Virus record (IMG/VR): IMGVR_UViG_3300043331_001014
Location: 1 to 63,852 of that record
Reading direction: 5' to 3' (one strand)
DNA length: 63,852 bases
Source: a virus
The position numbers and the translations under genes are program-made. The number at the start of each line of letters is the position of its first letter. The stretch's first letter is position 1. Of the stretch, positions 60,008 through 63,852 are shown piece after piece. Below the pieces are notes generated by a model that searched no databases, was not told where the DNA came from, and saw only the letters and a list, made by a program, of their open reading frames with translations.

Positions 60008-60596
60008 CCGGGGTGTTCCAGTTCCAGTTCCAGTTCCAGCCGCCAGCGGCCAACGTCGGGCTCCTGAGGCCCTATCTGGCGAGCCGACCCCAGAGCGCGC
60101 CGTCCATGCTGCCGGCATTGCCAAGGCGCTGGCGCCGCCTTTCAACAGCCGCGTTCTCGACGTGCCGCAGAAGTTCGCCAGGGCGCTGGGGCCGGAGCTG
60201 ATGATCGTGCTGGAGCGGCTGTACGAGGTGGCGATGATCGGCATGACCTCGCGCGGCCTGACCCAATCTTTCGAGCCGCGCATCGACGGCTCGGCCGGCG
60301 GCTACGAGCACCTGTCGGCGGTCAGCCGCGATGCTCATGAGCAGTTCCACAGCGTCATGGACAGGATGCCGGCTGAGCTGCGGCCCCTGGTCCGGGAGCT
60401 GGTGCTGGAGGATATCGGCATCGAGATCAATTCAGCGCGCGGCGCCCCGCCCCGGCGGGCGCGCAGCGTCAAGGAGATAGGCCAGGAGCTATCCGGCTAT
60501 GAGGGCGAGCAGCGGGCTATGGGTGCCGTCGTGGCGGCGCTGCGCATCATCGCTTGGCACGCCAGGGCCGAGCTGGGATTCAAGCGGAGGAAGTGA
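59910..60596 (+). CDS. Unknown protein with VP repeats, 228 residues
   Basis: ATG 59910 with GGAGG further upstream. Basic start, a VPVPVPVPA repeat (about residues 36-44), then a helical domain (FARALGPELMIVLERLYEVA) and ending in a long helix. It may be a regulator or an origin-binding factor; no confident family. Confidence 0.5.
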   Translation: MAKLLAKSEMVKHHRLLVRQKRILAALTGERPSRGVPVPVPVPAASGQRRAPEALSGEPTPERAVHAAGIAKALAPPFNSRVLDVPQKFARALGPELMIVLERLYEVAMIGMTSRGLTQSFEPRIDGSAGGYEHLSAVSRDAHEQFHSVMDRMPAELRPLVRELVLEDIGIEINSARGAPPRRARSVKEIGQELSGYEGEQRAMGAVVAALRIIAWHARAELGFKRRK

Positions 60597-60985
60597 TGCG
60601 GTGCCCATGCTGCGGCCATGAGATGCCGGGCGGCGACGAGGTGCGCTACAGCGGCAGCACCTTGCAGGTCATCCGTGGCAATATGGCGGTGAAGCTCTCG
60701 ACAACTCAGTTTCTGATCTTCAAGCGGCTGTTCGAGGCAAGTGAGATGATGTTATCGAATGACGACATGATCTCGGCGATCTGGAGGCCGCATCAGGAGC
60801 CGGAATTTCCACTGGCAGCGATCGGTGTTCACATTTATTACCTCCGCAGATTGTTGGCTCCGCTCGGTATCGTGATTCACCGGCCGCGCGGATATAAATC
60901 GAGGTGTGGCGACAACATGATCAGCCTGATCGTTGGGGCGATGTTTGAGAAAGAGGAGCAGCATAATGGCAGCGCCGCCGCCTGA
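60596..60985 (+). CDS. Zinc-ribbon plus winged-helix regulator A
   Basis: A 129-residue protein; ATG overlaps the previous stop codon, with GGAGGAAG. MRCPCCGHEMPGGDEVRYSG holds a CPCCG zinc knuckle. Residues about 42-110 (LSTTQFLIFKRLFEASEMML then IGVHIYYLRRLLAPLGIVIH) fit the OmpR-type winged helix. Probably a late-gene transcription regulator. A related protein is encoded at 61685. Confidence 0.65.
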   Translation: MRCPCCGHEMPGGDEVRYSGSTLQVIRGNMAVKLSTTQFLIFKRLFEASEMMLSNDDMISAIWRPHQEPEFPLAAIGVHIYYLRRLLAPLGIVIHRPRGYKSRCGDNMISLIVGAMFEKEEQHNGSAAA

Positions 60986-61202
60986 AGACACCCGTAAGTT
61001 CGTTGCGATCGCCATCCTGGTCAGCGTCGAGGATGGCCGCGAGGGCACGGTTATCAGCATGATTCCGAAGCAGCTCGGGCTGGAGACCAGGATCTCGCCG
61101 ACGATCTTCGAGAAGACTCCGACCGAGGAGGAGCTGCGGCTGACCTTCTACAGCGCCGGGGAAAGCCTCTCAAAGGGGCTGAAAGCGATGGTGTGGAAAT
61201 GA
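60966..61202 (+). CDS. Unknown small protein, 78 residues
   Basis: MAAPPPEDTRKFVAIAILVS with GAGGAG upstream, overlapping the winged-helix gene by 20 bases. Beta strand start, helical end. No family recognised. Confidence 0.5.
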   Translation: MAAPPPEDTRKFVAIAILVSVEDGREGTVISMIPKQLGLETRISPTIFEKTPTEEELRLTFYSAGESLSKGLKAMVWK

Positions 61203-61375
61203 GTAATTTTACTCGCGTCTCCTGGCATCCGGTGGAGCGTGTCGCTCGCGCGGCGGACTGGATCGATGATCATTTCGGGCGTCATCGTTATGGCGTCCGC
61301 TTCCATGGTGACGATCATGTCTACAAGCCGGAAGAAGTAGAAATCCCACTTGATCTGATCCTGGTGCCGAAATGA
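61199..61375 (+). CDS. Conserved small phage protein, 58 residues
   Basis: MSNFTRVSWHPVERVARAAD, then DDHFGRHRYGVRFHGDDHVY; small phage proteins with this HRYGV pattern are widespread. ATGA overlap with its predecessor. Function unknown. Confidence 0.6.
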   Translation: MSNFTRVSWHPVERVARAADWIDDHFGRHRYGVRFHGDDHVYKPEEVEIPLDLILVPK

Positions 61376-61548
61376 GCGCGCCGCGTGTTTTCATCTGCCC
61401 GATGTGCTCCAAGCGCTTCAACTCGGTGTCGTCGCTGAACATGCATCTGAACTCGATGCGTAACCGGAAAGATCATGTGGCAGCAAAGCCACAGAAACGC
61501 CAAGGTTTCTTCATCTGGTTGCTGAAGAAGATTTTTTTCGGCAAGTGA
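61372..61548 (+). CDS. C2H2-type zinc-finger protein, 58 residues
   Basis: CPMCSKRFNSVSSLNMHLNS with a later RKDH gives the C-x2-C-x12-H-x-H pattern of a C2H2 finger, unusual in bacteria but known in alphaproteobacterial Ros-like proteins and phages. The tail is basic and hydrophobic (GFFIWLLKKIFFGK), possibly membrane-binding. ATGA overlap. Confidence 0.6.
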   Translation: MSAPRVFICPMCSKRFNSVSSLNMHLNSMRNRKDHVAAKPQKRQGFFIWLLKKIFFGK

Positions 61549-61558
61549 AGATTGGCTG

Positions 61559-61672
61559 TTGACAAGGGATCAACAGGATGATACACAAATCCTCGATTGT
61601 GAGAACTGTGCCTGAATTTTGGTTTGTTTTGCGTACCGGAAAGCCGTCGCCCCATGAAGGCGGCGGTTTTTT
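61559..61672 (+). ncRNA. Promoter-terminator unit with no gene: possible small RNA
   Basis: TTGACA (61559-61564), 17 bases, TACACA (61582-61587), then a transcript of about 80 nt ending in the terminator at 61643-61672. The frames within are short. The GTTGA/TCAAC inverted pair around the -35 box may be an operator. A small RNA or an interrupted leader of the next gene are the alternatives. Confidence 0.4.
61643..61672 (+). terminator. Rho-independent terminator
   Basis: Stem 61643-61651 with 61659-61667 (9 pairs including G-U), 7-base loop, then six T. It separates the replication operon from the second winged-helix gene. Confidence 0.85.
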
Positions 61673-61684
61673 GCTGTGGCGGCT

Positions 61685-62110
61685 ATGACACAGTCATACC
61701 GGACACGGCGCCGCCAACCGCCGGCCGATTGCTGCCCGACCTGCGGGCGCAAGGCTGAATTGCCGGAGCAGATCTTCCTCGACATGGACCGGATGGTGGT
61801 GACCCGCTGCGGGTTGCACGCTTTCCTGCGCCGGGCCGAGATTGTGATGCTGAAGGAGCTGCTAGATGCTTGGCCACGACAGGTCGGCTATGAGCGGCTG
61901 GCTTATGTCGGCTGGGGCGATGATCCGCCGCGATGGGCTTCTGGCGAGGTTGAGATGCGGCCCTACAATCTGATCCAGGTGAAGATCTCGCAGATGCGTC
62001 CGAAGATTGCGCCGCTCGGCCTGTCGATCCCGCGCTCGCCGCGCTTCGTTTCGGCCTACACGGTCGAGATCGATCCGCTGCCGAAGCCGAAGCTCGTTGT
62101 ATCCTCTTAG
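61685..62110 (+). CDS. Zinc-ribbon plus winged-helix regulator B
   Basis: A 141-residue protein (GTG 61676 is an alternative start). CCPTCGRKAELPE is a zinc knuckle, followed by strand-helix elements VTRCGLHAFLRRAEIVMLKE and a C-terminal winged helix. Its layout repeats that of 60596-60985. Terminators on both sides make it a single-gene unit. Confidence 0.6.
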   Translation: MTQSYRTRRRQPPADCCPTCGRKAELPEQIFLDMDRMVVTRCGLHAFLRRAEIVMLKELLDAWPRQVGYERLAYVGWGDDPPRWASGEVEMRPYNLIQVKISQMRPKIAPLGLSIPRSPRFVSAYTVEIDPLPKPKLVVSS

Positions 62111-62140
62111 CGACCGGTGGGACCTGGGCGCTTCGTTGCG

Positions 62141-62185
62141 ATCGGCCGGTGGCCTCCTCCTCCCCCATCGGCCGATTGCTTTTTT
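62141..62185 (+). terminator. Strong Rho-independent terminator
   Basis: A 12-bp stem (62141-62152 with 62165-62176, one G-U pair), a 12-base C/T loop and six T at 62180-62185. Isolates the outer-membrane protein gene from upstream transcription. Confidence 0.85.
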
Positions 62186-62290
62186 GCCACAGTGAGGTTT
62201 CCAACGGCAGACGGAATGTCGGAGTTTCCTTGCGTGTGCAGAGCTGGTCGTTTCAGATCAGCCCCATCGCAACACGAACGGAGAACACCC

Positions 62291-63313
62291 GTGACCAAAT
62301 TTTTGATCGCCCTGGCGCTGAGCACGGCACTGACGGGCGGCGCATATGCCGGCGACCTGAACCAGCGTGGCGGGTTGAAGGACCCGGTCGAGCGGCAGGG
62401 CCGTCTGCCTGAGCCAGAGGTGCAGCAGGAGCGCGCCATCTCGTGGACCGGCTTCTACATTGGCGGACGGCTCGGTTACGGCAACGCCAATCATGATCTG
62501 ACGGTGCAGCAGTACAACGGTGATTACTGTTGGGATGTAGACGGTGATGGGGTTAATCCTCACGCTCCTCTTTTTGCTGATAATCCGTGGCTTGGTAGCG
62601 AAGATTCCATAAAGACCGAGGGGCATGTAGATAATCGTCAGGAGGATGGAAGCTGCAATGGGTTTGCTGATGGTGGCTTAACTGGGCCATACAGCACGCA
62701 TGATCCAGTCCCGCATGGCAACGGCACCAATTGGGATGAGGATGACCACGCGGAAGTCGCGGCCTCTTCACGCAATGTCGCCCACCTCGATGGGCTGAAC
62801 AGCCGCGGCATCATCGGTGGCGCGCAGATCGGTGCCGATTACCAGATGGGCCGCTTCGTGGCAGGCGTCTTCGGCAGCTATGATTTTGCCAGCATGGAGA
62901 GCGAGGGGAGCATCGCAGATTTCGCCTCCTTCAAGGTCGAGAAGGGCGATGAATGGTCGCTCGGCGCTCGCATCGGTTTCCTCGCCACGCCGCGCACCAT
63001 GGTCTATGCGCTCGCCGCCTACACCCAGACCGATTATAAGTTCAGCGCCATTGTCGGCGAGGACAGTGGATCGAAATCGGTTGATTTCGATGGCGTCTCT
63101 GTCGGTGGCGGTATCGAAGTTGCGCTCACTCACAACGTTTTCATCGGTGCCGAGTACGTTCACACCTTCTACGACGAAGAGGTGATCTTCGACACCGGCG
63201 CATCAACAGTCGGTGGCTTCGGCACGCGCGTCGTCGACGAACTCGACGAAGACAAGATCATGGCCACGCTGAAGGTCAAGCTCAATTCCGACCTCAGCAA
63301 GGTCCTCGACTGA
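62291..63313 (+). CDS. Outer-membrane beta-barrel protein (Omp25/31-like)
   Basis: A 340-residue protein. GTG 62291 with GGAGAAC upstream begins a signal peptide (MTKFLIALALSTALTGGAYA). The mature start has WTGFYIGGRLGYG, the signature of the alphaproteobacterial Omp25/31 porin-like family. Alternating beta strands follow (GARIGFLATPRTMVYALAAY), with an acidic Asn/Asp/Gly-rich loop at about residues 70-165. It ends in a strand with Leu/Lys. A phage may use it to alter the host surface or block superinfection, like lambda Lom. Confidence 0.8.
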   Translation: MTKFLIALALSTALTGGAYAGDLNQRGGLKDPVERQGRLPEPEVQQERAISWTGFYIGGRLGYGNANHDLTVQQYNGDYCWDVDGDGVNPHAPLFADNPWLGSEDSIKTEGHVDNRQEDGSCNGFADGGLTGPYSTHDPVPHGNGTNWDEDDHAEVAASSRNVAHLDGLNSRGIIGGAQIGADYQMGRFVAGVFGSYDFASMESEGSIADFASFKVEKGDEWSLGARIGFLATPRTMVYALAAYTQTDYKFSAIVGEDSGSKSVDFDGVSVGGGIEVALTHNVFIGAEYVHTFYDEEVIFDTGASTVGGFGTRVVDELDEDKIMATLKVKLNSDLSKVLD

Positions 63314-63534
63314 TGTACCCGACCATCGGTCGCATCGTTCATTTCGCCGGCACTCCGGGTGATCCCTGGGTGCCGGCCATCATCACCAAAATCTCCGGTC
63401 CGGCTTGTGTCGATCTCTGCGTCTTCGACTCCGCAAACGAGAAGACTGAGTGGCATCATGGCGTATTGTCTGCGGATTGCGGCAATGCGACCGGTCCGCG
63501 CTGGTGCTTCCCGCCTCGCGGCGAAACTGATTAA
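63313..63534 (+). CDS. Conserved small phage protein, 73 residues
   Basis: MYPTIGRIVHFAGTPGDPWV, PAIITKIS, then VDLCVFDSANEKTEW and a W-rich end match a small beta-barrel protein seen in many phages. ATGA overlap with the outer-membrane gene. Function unknown. Confidence 0.65.
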   Translation: MYPTIGRIVHFAGTPGDPWVPAIITKISGPACVDLCVFDSANEKTEWHHGVLSADCGNATGPRWCFPPRGETD

Positions 63535-63548
63535 ATGGGGCGTACCGG

Positions 63549-63612
63549 AGGAGGAGCGTGACATTGCCAAGCTCCTCCTGCCTCGCCTGCCGGCCTGCAA
63601 GCGCTTTTTTTA
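63549..63612 (+). terminator. Hairpin with downstream T-tract
   Basis: A 9-bp stem 63549-63557 with 63571-63579, then a second GC-rich element and seven T at 63605-63611. Likely ends transcription of the outer-membrane unit before the closing array. Confidence 0.6.
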
Positions 63613-63695
63613 TTATTATAGGTTAATCAGATATGCTGGTTTTTCTAGGCGCATAGCGGTGCATCGGGCTTTATTCTGGACTTTATAAGTTTCTA

Positions 63696-63805
63696 TGCCG
63701 TGCATGGCAGGGCCGAGCTAGGCTAGGCTAAGCCCGGCAAGGCCGGGCATGGCGCGGCAAGGCCGGGCATGGCGCGGCAAGGCCGGGCATGGCGCGGCGA
63801 AGCAA
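63696..63805 (+). repeat. Pentamer array of GCNNG type at the genome closure
   Basis: About 22 units with GC at two fixed positions. The last 12 form three tandem 20-base blocks (63736-63795) of four pentamers each. On closing the circle it lies directly upstream of the glycosyltransferase gene. The copy number may be collapsed in the assembly. Confidence 0.9.
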
Positions 63806-63852
63806 TCCACGGAAATTACATGCGTATAGCGATCTCGATGTGCCGGCGTCAT
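63756..63852. repeat. Terminal direct repeat, right copy
   Basis: Identical to 1-97 over 97 bases, including the start of the glycosyltransferase gene. The circle therefore has about 63755 unique bases. Confidence 0.95.

Noticed and set aside
1-63852. Integrase, lysogeny module or phage RNA polymerase
   Set aside because: No tyrosine or serine recombinase motifs and no T7-type RNA polymerase sequence were seen; an HTH regulator alone does not show a temperate life.

Overview
The window is an essentially complete, circularly closing genome of a short-tailed (podovirus-type) tailed phage. The first and last 97 bases are identical, so the contig wraps around. The head and tail genes are those of T7-like particles: terminase, T7 gp8-type portal, scaffold, major capsid protein, tail tubes A and B, ejected internal proteins, and T7 gp17-type fibre anchors. 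I find no phage RNA polymerase, DNA polymerase or integrase. The host is probably an alphaproteobacterium, perhaps of the Rhizobiales: there is an Omp25/31-type outer-membrane barrel gene, a GcrA-like regulator, Shine-Dalgarno sites of the GGAGG type, and sigma70-consensus promoters.

Layout. (1) 65-820, a glycosyltransferase, followed by a possible structured RNA and a two-way terminator. (2) 1.1-8.0 kb, about 19 small leftward genes (early or host-takeover type) under a perfect TTGACA-17-TATAAT promoter; most junctions carry one hairpin after the stop codon and one just before the ribosome-binding site. (3) 8.1-15.0 kb, a rightward regulatory block with a possible small terminase, AT-hook proteins, zinc ribbons, a small HTH regulator and a GcrA-like protein, plus two short leftward pairs. 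(4) 15.0-46.3 kb, packaging, head, tail, ejection proteins, fibres and lysis (muramidase, i-spanin, o-spanin). It is interrupted by two small leftward insertions near 26.6-27.6 kb. (5) 46.3-51.9 kb, a leftward recombination operon (HNH, ParB-like, RecB/Cas4-type nuclease, SSB-like). (6) 52.0-63.5 kb, RusA resolvase, unknown genes, then a rightward replication operon (DUF1376-type replication protein, DnaB-type helicase, Prim-Pol primase), zinc-ribbon/winged-helix regulators and the outer-membrane barrel.

How it works together. Early leftward transcription needs only host RNA polymerase. The same 29-bp promoter/operator stands before the HTH gene (11764-11792) and, inverted, before the recombination operon (51920-51948), so one regulator probably ties the two together. 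Replication seems to use a phage primase and helicase with the host polymerase. The ejected proteins carry an amidase, and a 2058-residue polyvalent protein carries ParB-like, ADP-ribosyltransferase-like and HExxH domains.

Most unusual features: arrays of degenerate 5-bp repeats (GAGNN or its complement, and GCNNG) in five spacers and at the genome closure; the hairpin-punctuated early operon; two well-initiated reading frames nested in linkers of the giant ejected protein; and several structured leaders. Family calls rest on reading motifs by eye, with no database search.
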